Assembly (NCBI RefSeq): GCF_036964665.1
Contig: NZ_JBAMDA010000001.1
Span: 1,240,001 to 1,304,000, forward strand
DNA: 64,000 bases
Direction of reading: 5' to 3'
Source: Nitrobacter sp. NHB1
GTDB lineage: Bacteria > Pseudomonadota > Alphaproteobacteria > Rhizobiales > Xanthobacteraceae
The position numbers were made by a program, and so were the translations under genes. The first letter of the stretch is position 1, and every line of letters begins with the position of its first letter. Below the pieces are notes generated by a model that saw only the letters and a program-made list of their open reading frames with translations, had not been told where the DNA came from and ran no database searches. Shown piece by piece: positions 14,939 through 23,631 of the stretch.

Positions 14939-14939
14939 G

Positions 14940-14997
14940 TACTGGCCTGTTTCGACCCTTAGCGGCCCAATTTGGAATATGCGGTGGCCTAGTTTGA
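14940..14997. repeat. Short repeat tract, possible IS end remnant (copy 1)
   Basis: Contains TACTGGCCTGTTTCGACCC and GTGGCCTAGTTT. The blocks recur at 15280-15318. Repeated TGGCCT-T-rich-GAC units resemble the multiple terminal repeats of IS21-family elements, but no transposase remains. Confidence 0.4.
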
Positions 14998-15055
14998 AAC
15001 CTCCCGCTACGCTCCCTTTGGTTGAAGCGGCCGTAACAACCATGCGAGGGATCAA

Positions 15056-15262
15056 ATGCGAAAGATCGTGGCTATTGCAGCCATCGGGATATTGCCGTTT
15101 TTGTTCAATGGTGGCGCAAATGCCCAAGGGGGAGGAGCAAGGGGCGCTAGCGGAAAATCTGTTAGGTGTCCCGTGAACACCTGCTCAAAAATCGGCACCG
15201 AACGGGCAAAGGATGTCAGATACTGTTCCGCCGCGAACTGCAGGAAAAACAGGCCGAAATGA
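15056..15262 (+). CDS. Small secreted Cys-containing protein
   Basis: A 68-residue ORF with a clear signal peptide: MRKIVAIAAIGILPFLFNGGANA, with cleavage expected after ANA. The mature part is about 45 residues, Gly-rich then basic, with four cysteines (RCPVNTCSK and RYCSAANCRK) that could form two disulfides or a metal site. GAGGGA lies 5 bases before the ATG. No family is recognised; similar short exported proteins are common in Bradyrhizobium relatives. It sits between two copies of a TGGCCT repeat tract and may be part of an old mobile element cargo. Confidence 0.6.
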   Translation: MRKIVAIAAIGILPFLFNGGANAQGGGARGASGKSVRCPVNTCSKIGTERAKDVRYCSAANCRKNRPK

Positions 15263-15279
15263 AGATAAGGCCGTCTCAG

Positions 15280-15330
15280 TACTGGCCTACTTTTTTGACC
15301 CAGCAAGTGGCCTAGTTCGGCCAGTACCTC
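15280..15330. repeat. Short repeat tract, possible IS end remnant (copy 2)
   Basis: TACTGGCCTACTTTTTTGACCC then GTGGCCTAGTTC, in the same orientation as the tract at 14940. The pair brackets the small secreted-protein gene. Confidence 0.4.
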
Positions 15331-15391
15331 GGCGGAGGTGGAGAACCGCTGTGAGAATCGCAGAGGAAAAAGGAGGAATCGATACGGCCGG

Positions 15392-15469
15392 TGGTCGGAG
15401 CGAGAGGATTTGAACCTCCGACCCCTAGTCTCCCAGACTAGTGCGCTAACCGGGCTGCGCTACGCTCCG
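15392..15469 (-). tRNA. tRNA-Pro (anticodon GGG)
   Basis: The minus strand folds as a tRNA: acceptor stem CGGAGCG/CGCTCCG, discriminator A and an encoded CCA. The anticodon arm is CTAGT-CTGGGAG-ACTAG with anticodon GGG, and the T arm holds GGTTCAAATCC. It reads CCC and CCU proline codons. Confidence 0.95.
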
Positions 15470-15491
15470 TGCCGTTCCGGCCCCGTTCCAT

Positions 15492-15569
15492 TATAGCGTT
15501 TTCGAGCGAGGTGATACCGGTTCGCCCAAAGAAAACGCGTCAAAACAAAAAGCCGGAGGTAAGCTCTAG
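15492..15569. repeat. Dispersed intergenic repeat, family C/D
   Basis: TAGCGTTTTCGAGCGAGGTGATACCGGTTCGCCCAAAGAAAACGCGTCAAA...GCTCTA: the AGCGTTTTC arm pairs with GAAAACGC. It lies just downstream of the MerR-family gene and upstream of the tRNA, which are both on the minus strand. Confidence 0.8.
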
Positions 15570-15644
15570 CCGCGTTCACGCGGCGGCGCAAGAAGCCCGC
15601 GGCATCCGCCGCGAGCGTCCTTGAAACGGGCTCCTCGGGACCCG

Positions 15645-16232
15645 TCAGCCGTCCGTGAGCGCGCTGTCCAGCAGTTGCCTGCAGGCGACAAGTTCGGCCA
15701 ACACATCCTTGAGCTTCGCAAGGTCGAGCCCAGCGCTTACGCCCCGGATTGCCGCGCTGTCGGGACCGGACCACAGCACGTCATCGAGATCGTGCCGCAG
15801 CGGCTTATGCTCGCCCGGCTCCCGCGCGCGGGGCAAGCTGTCGCCGACATCCTCATCGTCCTCATGGTCCTCGGTCTCATAGCCGGGCGCGTCGTCGTCA
15901 TCGATCGCGCCGAGGGTGCTGCGGATGTCGTCCTCGATGGCGCCAAAGGCCGCGGCGGACGACCCCTCGGTCAGGCCCTGCACCGATTTGATGCCGTGTT
16001 CTTTCAGAATCCGTTGCACGCCGCGGATCGTATAGCCCTCGCTGTAAAGCAGATGGCGGATGCCGCGCAGCAAATCGACGTCGTCCGGGCGATAGTAGCG
16101 CCGGCCGCCGCTTCGTTTCATCGGCTTGATCTGCGCAAACCGGGTTTCCCAGAACCGCAGGACATGCTGGGGAACATCGAGATCAGCAGCGACCTCGCTG
16201 ATGGTCCGGAAGGCATCCGGTGCTTTGTCCAA
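15645..16232 (-). CDS. MerR-family transcriptional regulator
   Basis: A DNA-binding regulator of 195 residues from the TTG chosen here. The MerR helix-turn-helix and wing are at the N-terminus: [22 protein letters not shown] followed by [26 protein letters not shown]. The C-terminal half is acidic and lacks metal-binding cysteines, so it is not a metal sensor. The open frame reaches an ATG at 16310, but its first 26 codons are not family-like, whereas the TTG at 16232 has GAGGAG 7 bases upstream. It follows ihfA, fabH and plsX on the same strand; the target is unknown. Confidence 0.88.
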   Translation of the reverse strand: MDKAPDAFRTISEVAADLDVPQHVLRFWETRFAQIKPMKRSGGRRYYRPDDVDLLRGIRHLLYSEGYTIRGVQRILKEHGIKSVQGLTEGSSAAAFGAIEDDIRSTLGAIDDDDAPGYETEDHEDDEDVGDSLPRAREPGEHKPLRHDLDDVLWSGPDSAAIRGVSAGLDLAKLKDVLAELVACRQLLDSALTDG

Positions 16233-16347
16233 ATGCTCGCTCCTCTGCCAATCGTGTGCCGAACGCCGGACCAGTGTCCCGATTCCGAGGTTCGCATGCC
16301 CTCGCAGCAACCTTTGATGCGAACTTAGGAATCAAAGGGACACTAGC

Positions 16348-16680
16348 CTAGTCAGACTTGGTGTCGGCGCCGTTGCCGTTGCTGTTACCGTTGATCCGCT
16401 GCTTCAGAATAGCCGACGGCTTGAATACCATCACGCGACGCGGAGAGATCGGCACCTCGGTGCCGGTCTTGGGATTGCGGCCGATACGCTGGCCTTTTTT
16501 GCGCACCATAAACGACCCGAACGACGACAACTTCACCGTCTCGCCCTTTTCCAGGCAATCGGTGATCTCCTTCAGAACCAGCTCAACGAATGCAGACGAC
16601 TCTGTCCGCGACAGTCCCACCTTTTTGTAGACTGCTTCGCAGAGATCGACACGAGTGACTGTTTTTCCGGTTTCGGTCAT
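16348..16680 (-). CDS. ihfA: Integration host factor subunit alpha
   Basis: A 110-residue DNA-bending HU/IHF protein. [25 protein letters not shown], the [25 protein letters not shown] block and the beta-arm segment [21 protein letters not shown] identify the alpha subunit. It partners IHF-beta to bend DNA in recombination and transcription. An ATG further upstream at 16707 would add nine unlike residues, so the 16680 start is preferred. The tail [14 protein letters not shown] is a low-complexity extension. It lies between fabH and the MerR gene on the same strand. Confidence 0.95.
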   Translation of the reverse strand: MTETGKTVTRVDLCEAVYKKVGLSRTESSAFVELVLKEITDCLEKGETVKLSSFGSFMVRKKGQRIGRNPKTGTEVPISPRRVMVFKPSAILKQRINGNSNGNGADTKSD

Positions 16681-16811
16681 CGCCTGCCCCACGCTCCCGG
16701 CGAACAATTCGTAACTGAAATTAAGAGTTTAACGCCCGACGGTCAACCTATCACATCATGCTTTCGCATACTAGATGACGGCAATTTCCGGTGGATATTT
16801 TGACTCAACTC

Positions 16812-17789
16812 TTACCAGCGCAGGAGCGCAGAGCCCCAGGTGAAGCCTCCGCCCATCGCTTCCAGCAACACCAAATCGCCCCTTTTGATGCGTCCGTCCG
16901 CGACGGCGACCGATAATGCCAACGGAATCGATGCCGCGGAGGTATTGCCGTGGCGATCGACCGTCAGCACGACTTTTTCCGGCGCAATATGCAGTTTGTG
17001 GGCCGACGCATCGATGATTCGCTTGTTGGCCTGGTGCGGAACGAACCAGTCGATGTCGTCCGCGCTCGTGCCCGACGCATCGAATGCATCGACGATGACG
17101 TCGGTAATCATGCCAACGGCGTGCTTGAACACCTCGCGGCCTTCCATCCGGAGATAGCCCACGGTCCGGGTCGAGGAAGGTCCGCCGTCGACATAAAGTT
17201 TTGATTTATGACGGCCGTCCGAGCGCAGATGTGTCGTCAGAATGCCGCGATCCGAAGGCTTGCCGGGCTGCTCCTGGGCTTCCAGCACGACCGCGCCGGC
17301 CCCGTCGCCGAACAGTACGCAGGTCCCGCGATCGGTCCAGTCCAGAATGCGCGAGAAAGTTTCCGCGCCGATCACCAGCGCGCGCTTGAACGCGCCGGTA
17401 CGCAGGAAATTATCGGCGGTGGCCAGCGCAAACACGAACCCGGAACAGACCGCCTGGAGATCGAAGGCCGCGCCTTGCTTGATGCCGAGTTCGCTCTGGA
17501 CCACGACCGCCGTGGCCGGAAACGTGTTGTCCGGCGTCGACGTCGCCAGCACGATCAGGTCGATCGACTGTGCGTCGATGCCGGCATGAGCGAGCGCAGC
17601 CTGCGCCGCATGGATGGCGAGGTGCGACGTGAACTCCCCCTCCGCAGCGATGTGGCGCTGACGAATGCCGGTGCGCTGGACGATCCACTCGTCCGAGGTA
17701 TCGACCCTGGTGGCCAGTTCGGCATTGGTCAGTATTCTTTGTGGCAGGTAGGAGCCGCAGCCGAGCACGACCGAACGTATCGCAGTCAA
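16812..17789 (-). CDS. fabH: 3-oxoacyl-[ACP] synthase III (KAS III)
   Basis: A 325-residue enzyme that condenses acetyl-CoA with malonyl-ACP to start fatty acid synthesis. The catalytic triad is visible: Cys in [13 protein letters not shown], His in [13 protein letters not shown] and Asn in [11 protein letters not shown]. The start codon is TTG at 17787-17789, overlapping the plsX stop (TTGA), which implies translational coupling. Ordered plsX-fabH-ihfA-merR on the minus strand. Confidence 0.96.
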   Translation of the reverse strand: MTAIRSVVLGCGSYLPQRILTNAELATRVDTSDEWIVQRTGIRQRHIAAEGEFTSHLAIHAAQAALAHAGIDAQSIDLIVLATSTPDNTFPATAVVVQSELGIKQGAAFDLQAVCSGFVFALATADNFLRTGAFKRALVIGAETFSRILDWTDRGTCVLFGDGAGAVVLEAQEQPGKPSDRGILTTHLRSDGRHKSKLYVDGGPSSTRTVGYLRMEGREVFKHAVGMITDVIVDAFDASGTSADDIDWFVPHQANKRIIDASAHKLHIAPEKVVLTVDRHGNTSAASIPLALSVAVADGRIKRGDLVLLEAMGGGFTWGSALLRW

Positions 17790-18847
17790 GAGAGGGCCTC
17801 CTGCACTGCCGACGCCGAAGCAAGGGTGTGGCCGTGGCGGTTGAGCGTTTCGTTGATCTTGGTCAGGAGATCGTAGCGGACCATCTCATAGCCAACATCG
17901 ACCGCGTAAGCAAAGCCTTCGGCGTCGGTTCCACCGTGGCTCTTGACCACGATCCCGTTAAGGCCGAGGAACACGCCGCCATTGGACTTCCGGGGGTCCA
18001 TCTTGTCGCGCAGCGCCTTGAAGGCTCCCCGCGCGAACAGATAGCCGATCCGCGATAACAGGGTGCGCGACATCGCGCTGCGCAGATATTCGGCGAGTTG
18101 CCGCGCGGTTCCCTCGGCCGCCTTCAGCGCGATATTGCCGCTGAAGCCCTCGCTGACAATGACGTCGGCGGCCCCCTTGCCGATACCGTCGCCTTCGACG
18201 AAACCGATGAATTCGAGCTGCGGCAGATCCATCGCCCGCAGCAATTCCGCGGCTTCGCGGATTTCCTCCCCGCCCTTGATCTCCTCGACGCCGATATTGA
18301 GGAGACCGACGGTCGGCCGCTCCAGATCGAACAGAACACGCGCCATGGCGCTGCCCATGATCGCGAGCGCCATCAGGTGGTGGGCATCGCCGCCGATCGT
18401 GGCGCCGAGATCGAGCACCACGGAATCGCCGCGCATGGTCGGCCATACCGCCGCGATCGCCGGGCGGTCGATGCCGGGCAGCGTCCGCAGGTTGAATCGC
18501 GCCATCGCCATCAGCGCGCCGGTATTGCCGGCGGACACCGCAACGTCGGCCTCGCCTTTCTTCACCGCATCGATCGCAAGCCACATCGAGGAGGTCTTGC
18601 GGCCGCGGCGCAGCGCCTGGCTGGGCTTGTCGTGCATGGCGACGGCGACGTCGGTGTGGACGACGCGAGAGACCGCCTTCATCGCCGGGTGAGCGGCGAG
18701 TTGCGCTTCGATCAGGACGCGGTCGCCGTAAAGCAGAAACTCGGTGTCGGGATGACGGTTCAGGGAAATCGCGGCGCCCGGAATGACCACCGATGCGCCG
18801 ATGTCGCCACCCATGGCGTCAAGCGCGATTCGAACCTTTTGCGGCAT
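17786..18847 (-). CDS. plsX: Phosphate acyltransferase PlsX
   Basis: A 353-residue enzyme that makes acyl-phosphate from acyl-ACP for phosphatidic acid synthesis. It starts [21 protein letters not shown], the family signature, and contains [16 protein letters not shown]. The frame extends upstream to 18898, but the extra residues are not family-like. It overlaps fabH by the TTGA junction. A candidate promoter (TTGAAG-N17-TATTTT) lies about 200 bases upstream in an AT-rich patch. Confidence 0.95.
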   Translation of the reverse strand: MPQKVRIALDAMGGDIGASVVIPGAAISLNRHPDTEFLLYGDRVLIEAQLAAHPAMKAVSRVVHTDVAVAMHDKPSQALRRGRKTSSMWLAIDAVKKGEADVAVSAGNTGALMAMARFNLRTLPGIDRPAIAAVWPTMRGDSVVLDLGATIGGDAHHLMALAIMGSAMARVLFDLERPTVGLLNIGVEEIKGGEEIREAAELLRAMDLPQLEFIGFVEGDGIGKGAADVIVSEGFSGNIALKAAEGTARQLAEYLRSAMSRTLLSRIGYLFARGAFKALRDKMDPRKSNGGVFLGLNGIVVKSHGGTDAEGFAYAVDVGYEMVRYDLLTKINETLNRHGHTLASASAVQEALS

Positions 18848-19045
18848 GGAAGTCCCGGAAACCCTGATCTCTTGCAGCCCTGAAGCGCCCGGCCGCAAAC
18901 GGAAGGATCGCCACCCCAGTGGCAGTCGCGAACGGCAGAGCGCGGCGCTTCATCGGCCCGGCCGCGACAATAGCGTGTCCCGGCCTTGATACAACCTCCC
19001 GACCCCGTGGAATCCCGCAGCCTTGCAACTCAAAAACAAGCGTCG

Positions 19046-19074
19046 AAAATAGAACGAAATCCCTTTATCTTCAA
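19046..19074 (-). promoter_or_regulatory. Candidate plsX-fabH promoter
   Basis: Minus strand TTGAAG (19069-19074), 17-base spacer, TATTTT (19046-19051), in the AT-rich gap after the DUF177 gene. Pattern match only. Confidence 0.4.
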
Positions 19075-19121
19075 TTGTTTACCATCAAATTTCTGAAAAA
19101 TCACATCCGGTGTTTCGCACC

Positions 19122-19727
19122 TCAATCCTGCGTTGGCTTCTTCTTGCGCGATGAATTCGGATCGATTTTCAGCGCTTTAAGGCCGGCGAAGGGATGATCC
19201 TCGGGATCCGCCGCGCTGGAGGGGGGAGCGAAAACGGCATCGGGTTTCCGCGGATAAGGGTCGATCCCCAGAAACAATGCGTCGGTCGCCAGGCGCCCGA
19301 GATCGATGACTCCATTGACGATGGGCTCAAGCGCATCCGCAATGTCGCGGCCCGCATCCTCATCGTTATTGGCGGACTCCGCGAACTCGCGGACCCGACC
19401 TTCCGGCACGAAGACGAGGTCGATGTCCTCGACGATGTCGTTCTCGATCGGCTCGAGGGACACCACGCAGGTCTGCCCGACCCGCGCCGACACCCTGCCC
19501 CGCACATGCACCCTGTCATCGCGGCCGGGCGTCAGATCGAACGATGCGCGGGCCGATTCGATATCGCGCAAACCGGCGATCCTCGCCAGCGCCACGCGCG
19601 TGGCGTCGTCGGCCTCGATGTCGCGATGAAGGCCCGTTTCCGGAATCTGCGCCGCAACGACTCGCGCGCTCCAGGGATTTGCGATCGTGTCCGGCCTGTC
19701 CCTGGCGGTCATGCCCTGCTCTTTCAT
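19122..19727 (-). CDS. DUF177 (YceD-family) protein
   Basis: A 201-residue DUF177 protein. The conserved Cys lies in RVGQTCVVSLEPIENDI, followed by an acidic LVFVPEG region and the family's C-terminal DPYPRKPDAVF motif. Members in other bacteria are linked to 23S rRNA or L32 metabolism and often sit before rpmF-plsX; here rpmF is absent and plsX follows after 274 bases. The start overlaps the stop of the upstream chaperone gene (ATGA); a second ATG five codons in (19712) is possible. Confidence 0.85.
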   Translation of the reverse strand: MKEQGMTARDRPDTIANPWSARVVAAQIPETGLHRDIEADDATRVALARIAGLRDIESARASFDLTPGRDDRVHVRGRVSARVGQTCVVSLEPIENDIVEDIDLVFVPEGRVREFAESANNDEDAGRDIADALEPIVNGVIDLGRLATDALFLGIDPYPRKPDAVFAPPSSAADPEDHPFAGLKALKIDPNSSRKKKPTQD

Positions 19728-20263
19728 GTCCGTTGCGCGAGGTCCGGAAAGCGCAACCCTGCGCTCGAGGTTGCCTCGTCGCCATCGGCGAGCGTGGCTA
19801 TCGCGTCCGCCGTATAGGCGGCAAGCCGCCGCGCGCTTTCGATGTCCCGGCCATTATAGATATTCTTGTCGAGCGCCTGTGCCAGCGGCTCCGGGCCTCC
19901 GGCAAAGGAAAGATCGTAGGCCGCCGAGCGGCCGTAGAACGCTTCCCCAAACGCCCGCATCCGCTTGGGAACGCTCAGATCGCCGACACCCATTTCGCGC
20001 AAGTTAGCGTCCATGTCGCTGCAGAAATGATCGAACAGCGCCTGCCGAAGTGCGTCGTCCGGTCTCGGCTTCAGTTGCCGAAGGACCATCCACAAGTGCA
20101 GCAGAACCATATCGAAGCGGCCATCGACCGTGTCCGGCACTCCTAAGGCACGATAAAACAAGGGCTCTCGCGCTTGCGCCACGATCATGCCATAGATGGC
20201 TTCAATGGTGCGGCGCGACGGAGCGCTGGGTTGTTTTCTGAAGCGATTGAACGGCCAGAGCAT
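19724..20263 (-). CDS. Ubiquinol-cytochrome c chaperone family protein
   Basis: A 179-residue homologue of mitochondrial Cbp3/UQCC1, which assists assembly of cytochrome b into the bc1 complex. The diagnostic segment is GRFDMVLLHLWMVLRQLK near 50-67, then LFDHFCSDMDANLREMGVGDLSVPKRMRAFGEAFYGR. No signal peptide. It overlaps the DUF177 gene by four bases and is divergent from bamE, so both promoters lie near 20264-20372. Confidence 0.9.
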   Translation of the reverse strand: MLWPFNRFRKQPSAPSRRTIEAIYGMIVAQAREPLFYRALGVPDTVDGRFDMVLLHLWMVLRQLKPRPDDALRQALFDHFCSDMDANLREMGVGDLSVPKRMRAFGEAFYGRSAAYDLSFAGGPEPLAQALDKNIYNGRDIESARRLAAYTADAIATLADGDEATSSAGLRFPDLAQRT

Positions 20264-20372
20264 GTGGGTTTCCGAAAGACAGCCCGCAGGACTCCCGATT
20301 GTTGCAATCGGGGACCGTTGCCGGGTACGTCAACGGCTCGCGCGATGCAAGAGGATGAGGTCAGCCTCGAAA

Positions 20373-20861
20373 ATGACGATTTCGACCCCGACAATTTCGA
20401 TCCCAAAGACAGCACGCGGAAACGCCGCGCCGCGATGGCGTCGCCTGCGCGCGACGCTCGCAGCCGCGCTGGTATGTGCGGCCATGGCGGGCTGCACCGG
20501 CGAGCAGTTCCAGAAGGGCTACATCCTGCCTCCCGGCGCGCTCGAGCAAATCCAGATCGGGGCCAGCCAGGATCAGGTGCTGATCGTGATGGGGACTCCG
20601 TCCACGGTCGCGACGCTGAACGGCGAGGTCTTTTATTACATTTCGCAGCGCTCGAACCGTCCGGTCGCGTTCATGCATCAGCGTGTCACCGATCAGCGCG
20701 TGATCGCCATCTATTTCGACAAGAACCGCCAGGTGATCCGGCTCGCCAACTACGGGCTGAAGGACGGCAAGATCTTCGACTTCATCAGCCGCACCACGCC
20801 GACATCCGGCCAGGAGATAAGCTATCTCGCGCCGCTGTTTAAACTGCTGAGCTTCAATTAA
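20373..20861 (+). CDS. bamE: Outer membrane assembly lipoprotein BamE
   Basis: A lipoprotein of about 162 residues of the SmpA/OmlA/BamE family, part of the machinery that inserts beta-barrel proteins. The signal peptide ends at a lipobox MAG-C with Cys41, preceded by RWRRLRATLAAALV. The domain contains IQIGASQDQVLIVMGTPS, the family hallmark, and AIYFDKNRQVIRLANYGL. Start choice is uncertain: ATG at 20373 has GAGG 12 bases upstream, while an ATG at 20355 abuts its AGAGG. Confidence 0.9.
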   Translation: MTISTPTISIPKTARGNAAPRWRRLRATLAAALVCAAMAGCTGEQFQKGYILPPGALEQIQIGASQDQVLIVMGTPSTVATLNGEVFYYISQRSNRPVAFMHQRVTDQRVIAIYFDKNRQVIRLANYGLKDGKIFDFISRTTPTSGQEISYLAPLFKLLSFN

Positions 20862-21169
20862 AGCGGGATGTTGACGAACGTTTCAACGCGTCACGGCCGG
20901 GCATAGCCGTTCGAAGAACGGCGTCGCTTCGCTCGCCTATGTCCCGACCATCCAGGTCTTTGATCGGATTGTTTCAAGACGTGGATGCCCGGCATAAAGC
21001 CGGGCATGACGGGCCAATCAAATCTCATCCCCCTTTAGCGTCACGCCCGCATCGCACCGAACGACCTCACCGCATCCGACAGGTGCTCGCGCGGGTATCA
21101 CGCATCGAAGGCGGCACGTTTGGAAACGGCGGAGGATGTGAAGGAGGGGCATTAGATTAAGACGCCAGC
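20862..21169. other. Gap between bamE and the AIPR gene
   Basis: About 308 convergent bases. The first part (20880-21012) is a mosaic of short palindromic repeats; the rest shows no credible gene. It forms one edge of the AT-rich AIPR region. Confidence 0.45.
20880..21012. repeat. Intergenic repeat mosaic, family E
   Basis: Contains GTCACGGCCGGGCATAGCCG and the palindrome TGGATGCCCGGC-N4-AGCCGGGCATGAC. Similar units occur at 40001-40092 and 49411-49485. Confidence 0.75.
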
Positions 21170-22918
21170 TTAACCTTCGATATCTCGAATCAAAGAAAGA
21201 TTATCCTCAAACTTCCTTTCGATAGCAGCCCAAACCTTTGGGTCACGAGGCAGTGAAAATGCCGTTCCTTCCTCGCTACTGAGCATATCTCGATAAGATT
21301 GGGATAATGTGCGGCTTATAACTTTCATTGAACGATCAAAAAACGAGTTAAACTTCCCCCCGAAAGCAAAAAGTTCATCAAACGAAACAATCCGATCTAC
21401 TACAACCACTTGATCACAATATCGCTTGAATAGCTTCAGGCCATAGTACTTCAGACGCGAAATCTGCCTTAGGTCGACGATACTGGTCTGCAAAGACTTC
21501 AGCGCGGATTCAATTTTCCAAAAAGCATGTATCGCAAGCAACGTCGTACGGAATTGATCATCACTCCAAATATCAACTAATTCCCCATCCGCTCCAAAAG
21601 AGAATCCATACAACCCTCCCTCCTCCGGCAATAAAAATAGTTTCGCCGGATCGGAAATAGGAATGCGAGGATCATTATGCCACGCGTATCGGATTTTTCC
21701 TAAGTCTTGAAGCTTAAGAACCGATTGTGCAGCACTCGATCGCGGATAAGGCCGCTTTCTACCATAAGCAATCTGAGGAAATTCGCCCCGAGGCTTTGTA
21801 GACTTAAACTTCTCCTCAAGCCAAAGCTGGATCTTATCATTAGATCGAAAGTCTGGCGCTCGAAGCGTATTCTGTGTGTTGTTCGTCTTGATTAGGGACG
21901 CGGCTATCCCTGTTTCGCGGTGGGCATGTCTAACGGCAGTTAGCTTCACCAAGACAAGAACGTCTTTTAATTGCTCTGAATTGGTATGCCTAATTGCACC
22001 AAGCGTTTGAGCGCCGTTTACGACCTGCAACTTTGTAATTTGCAGTTTTTTCGATTTTGGTTCGAAATGGAATTCCTCGCAGAGTGCAGAAATGCCGTTA
22101 TTAAAATAGTAAAAGTGCTCCGGGTGCTTGGATAGCGTCTCTGTCAGACCAGCATTCACCTCGCCCTTACGCCCCAAAAATCGACGTATATTCCAGTTGA
22201 ATAAACTATCCTTATGCTCTAGCGCCAAATCCTTTAGGGCAGTTCCCCGAATAGCGAATGTCAGATTATTTAGATTCCCGTCCGGTTGCATAAAATGCCC
22301 GCCAGCCAGAGTAAGCGTTACATTGTCGGGATACTTTTCCTCAATACTTTGAACAGAGACGTATTCATCACGAAGTCCAGAAATATCCCAGACGTCAAAT
22401 TTAACATTGGCTTTGTGTTTTGCGCCGTTAAAATTTTCAATTAGAGCCGCGACCTTATCATCAGCGATGCCAGTACTTACAAAAATAAAATGAATCAGGT
22501 ATCCCTGCTTAATCCAATACTCAAACTCAGCAACAAGCTCCAATATTTTCGGATTTTTTGTTCTCCGTTGCTCAAAATATTTATGATCCCGCAATAATTC
22601 GTAGTTCGAGAAAAACGATTTTATTTCGTGCTCAGGAATAGGGTCTGACGCGGCAATTTTGGGATGCTTGCACTGAAGAATGTAAATTTCTTCAGTCTCC
22701 TTGCTCTCAAAAAATATATCAATTCCGGCGTCATCGCTTCTGACTATGCATTGCTCAGCGTTGTTATCCGCGGCAGGGTACCGATCGCTCAACAGACGAA
22801 AGCACCAATCTTCGAATACCATCCCCCTCTGCTTAGCGTTGTCGAAGCTCCAATTGTTGTGCGCACATGTTTCCTGCAAGGAAGATCGCAGACTTTGCTT
22901 GAATTCCTCGATCTTCAT
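21170..22918 (-). CDS. AIPR-family abortive-infection protein with Mrr-like nuclease domain
   Basis: A 582-residue protein. The N-terminal 100 residues carry a restriction-endonuclease-like site: Glu36 (GMVFEDWC), Asp67 (DAGIDIFF) and QxK at 82-84 (ILQCK), as in Mrr-type nucleases. The middle has the AIPR hallmark block FYYFNNGISALCEEF followed by LQVVNGAQTLGAIRH, and ASLIKTNNTQNTLRAPDF. AIPR proteins were first described in phage-resistance by abortive infection. The gene is strikingly AT-rich compared with its neighbours, which points to horizontal acquisition. No partner restriction or toxin-antitoxin gene adjoins it. Function as a nuclease-based defence protein is inference from family. 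Confidence 0.88.
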   Translation of the reverse strand: MKIEEFKQSLRSSLQETCAHNNWSFDNAKQRGMVFEDWCFRLLSDRYPAADNNAEQCIVRSDDAGIDIFFESKETEEIYILQCKHPKIAASDPIPEHEIKSFFSNYELLRDHKYFEQRRTKNPKILELVAEFEYWIKQGYLIHFIFVSTGIADDKVAALIENFNGAKHKANVKFDVWDISGLRDEYVSVQSIEEKYPDNVTLTLAGGHFMQPDGNLNNLTFAIRGTALKDLALEHKDSLFNWNIRRFLGRKGEVNAGLTETLSKHPEHFYYFNNGISALCEEFHFEPKSKKLQITKLQVVNGAQTLGAIRHTNSEQLKDVLVLVKLTAVRHAHRETGIAASLIKTNNTQNTLRAPDFRSNDKIQLWLEEKFKSTKPRGEFPQIAYGRKRPYPRSSAAQSVLKLQDLGKIRYAWHNDPRIPISDPAKLFLLPEEGGLYGFSFGADGELVDIWSDDQFRTTLLAIHAFWKIESALKSLQTSIVDLRQISRLKYYGLKLFKRYCDQVVVVDRIVSFDELFAFGGKFNSFFDRSMKVISRTLSQSYRDMLSSEEGTAFSLPRDPKVWAAIERKFEDNLSLIRDIEG

Positions 22919-22928
22919 ACGTTCATCC

Positions 22929-23068
22929 TCACAACGGAGTATTATCGAGCTTCTTCGTCAGCGCATCGACGTGTTTGTCCCTCAGCATCGCGATCACGCT
23001 TGCACGACGCGGCGGCACGCCGAGCGCGCCATGATCACGTCGTCGATGGTGCCACGCTCGGCGGCGCT
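22929..23068 (-). pseudogene. Frameshifted remnant of the 3' end of an acyl-CoA carboxylase beta gene
   Basis: About 140 bases closely match the end of pccB at 23632-23771. On the minus strand one frame gives AAERGTIDDVIMARS and another, after a shift, gives [20 protein letters not shown] then a stop, against [20 protein letters not shown] in the intact copy. The upstream bulk of the gene is missing. It sits directly between the AhpD-like gene and the AIPR gene. Confidence 0.85.
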
Positions 23069-23076
23069 GTCCTTCG

Positions 23077-23421
23077 CTACGCCTTACTGATGGCGTCGTA
23101 AGCGTCCATCACTCTTGCGGAAAAAACCAGCGCAGCCCCGGCATTTATCGCGATGGCGACCCCAAGCGCTTCCGCGACTTCCTCGCGTGTTGCGCCATAC
23201 TTGATGGCCGCGTCCGTATGCACGGCGATACAGCCGTCGCACTGCCGGGTCACAGCGACAGCCAGGGCGATCAGTTCGCGGGTCTTGTCGCCAAGCTTTC
23301 CTGTCTTGGCGCTTGCACCGCTGATCTCTGAGTATCCCCGCGTAATCGAAGGACTGATCTTTCCAATTTCGCCAATCCTGCCCGAAAGCTGCTTCTTGTA
23401 GTCGTTCCAGTCGAACATCAT
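23077..23421 (-). CDS. Carboxymuconolactone decarboxylase (AhpD-like) family protein
   Basis: A 114-residue all-helical protein of the CMD/AhpD family. It has the C-x-x-C redox-type pair in TRQCDGCIAVHTDAA (residues near 61-64), and LGDKTRELIALAVAVT before it. Members act as peroxidase adaptors, oxidoreductases or decarboxylases; the CxxC-x3-H pattern favours a redox role. The start is preceded by GGAGGCGACG. It lies downstream of pccB and just upstream of the pccB remnant. Confidence 0.9.
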   Translation of the reverse strand: MMFDWNDYKKQLSGRIGEIGKISPSITRGYSEISGASAKTGKLGDKTRELIALAVAVTRQCDGCIAVHTDAAIKYGATREEVAEALGVAIAINAGAALVFSARVMDAYDAISKA

Positions 23422-23508
23422 CGTCGCCTCCTCGATTATCCGGGTTTACGAGTTTGCTAACATCGAAGTCGTGAGATCGTTTGCAAGCGTCTCATTATTA
23501 TTCCAGGC

Positions 23509-23614
23509 TAGAGCCTTTTCGCTTCTGATGGAATCAGAAGCGGGGCTCTATGATTTTGATTTGACGCGTTTTCTTGACGCGAACCGGTATCCACTTCGCT
23601 CGAAAACGCTCTAA
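23509..23614. repeat. Dispersed intergenic repeat, family D
   Basis: Same start (TAGAGCC), GATTTTGATTTGACGCGTTTT core and end (AAAACGCTCTAAT) as 11260-11391, but shorter because the CCTCGGG...CCCGAGG hairpin is missing. Confidence 0.88.
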
Positions 23615-23631
23615 TCTTCCGTCGTATCCGC

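Noticed and set aside
15645-16310. MerR gene starting at the ATG at 16310
   Set aside because: The extra 26 residues are unlike the family and a TTG with a strong Shine-Dalgarno lies at the expected start.
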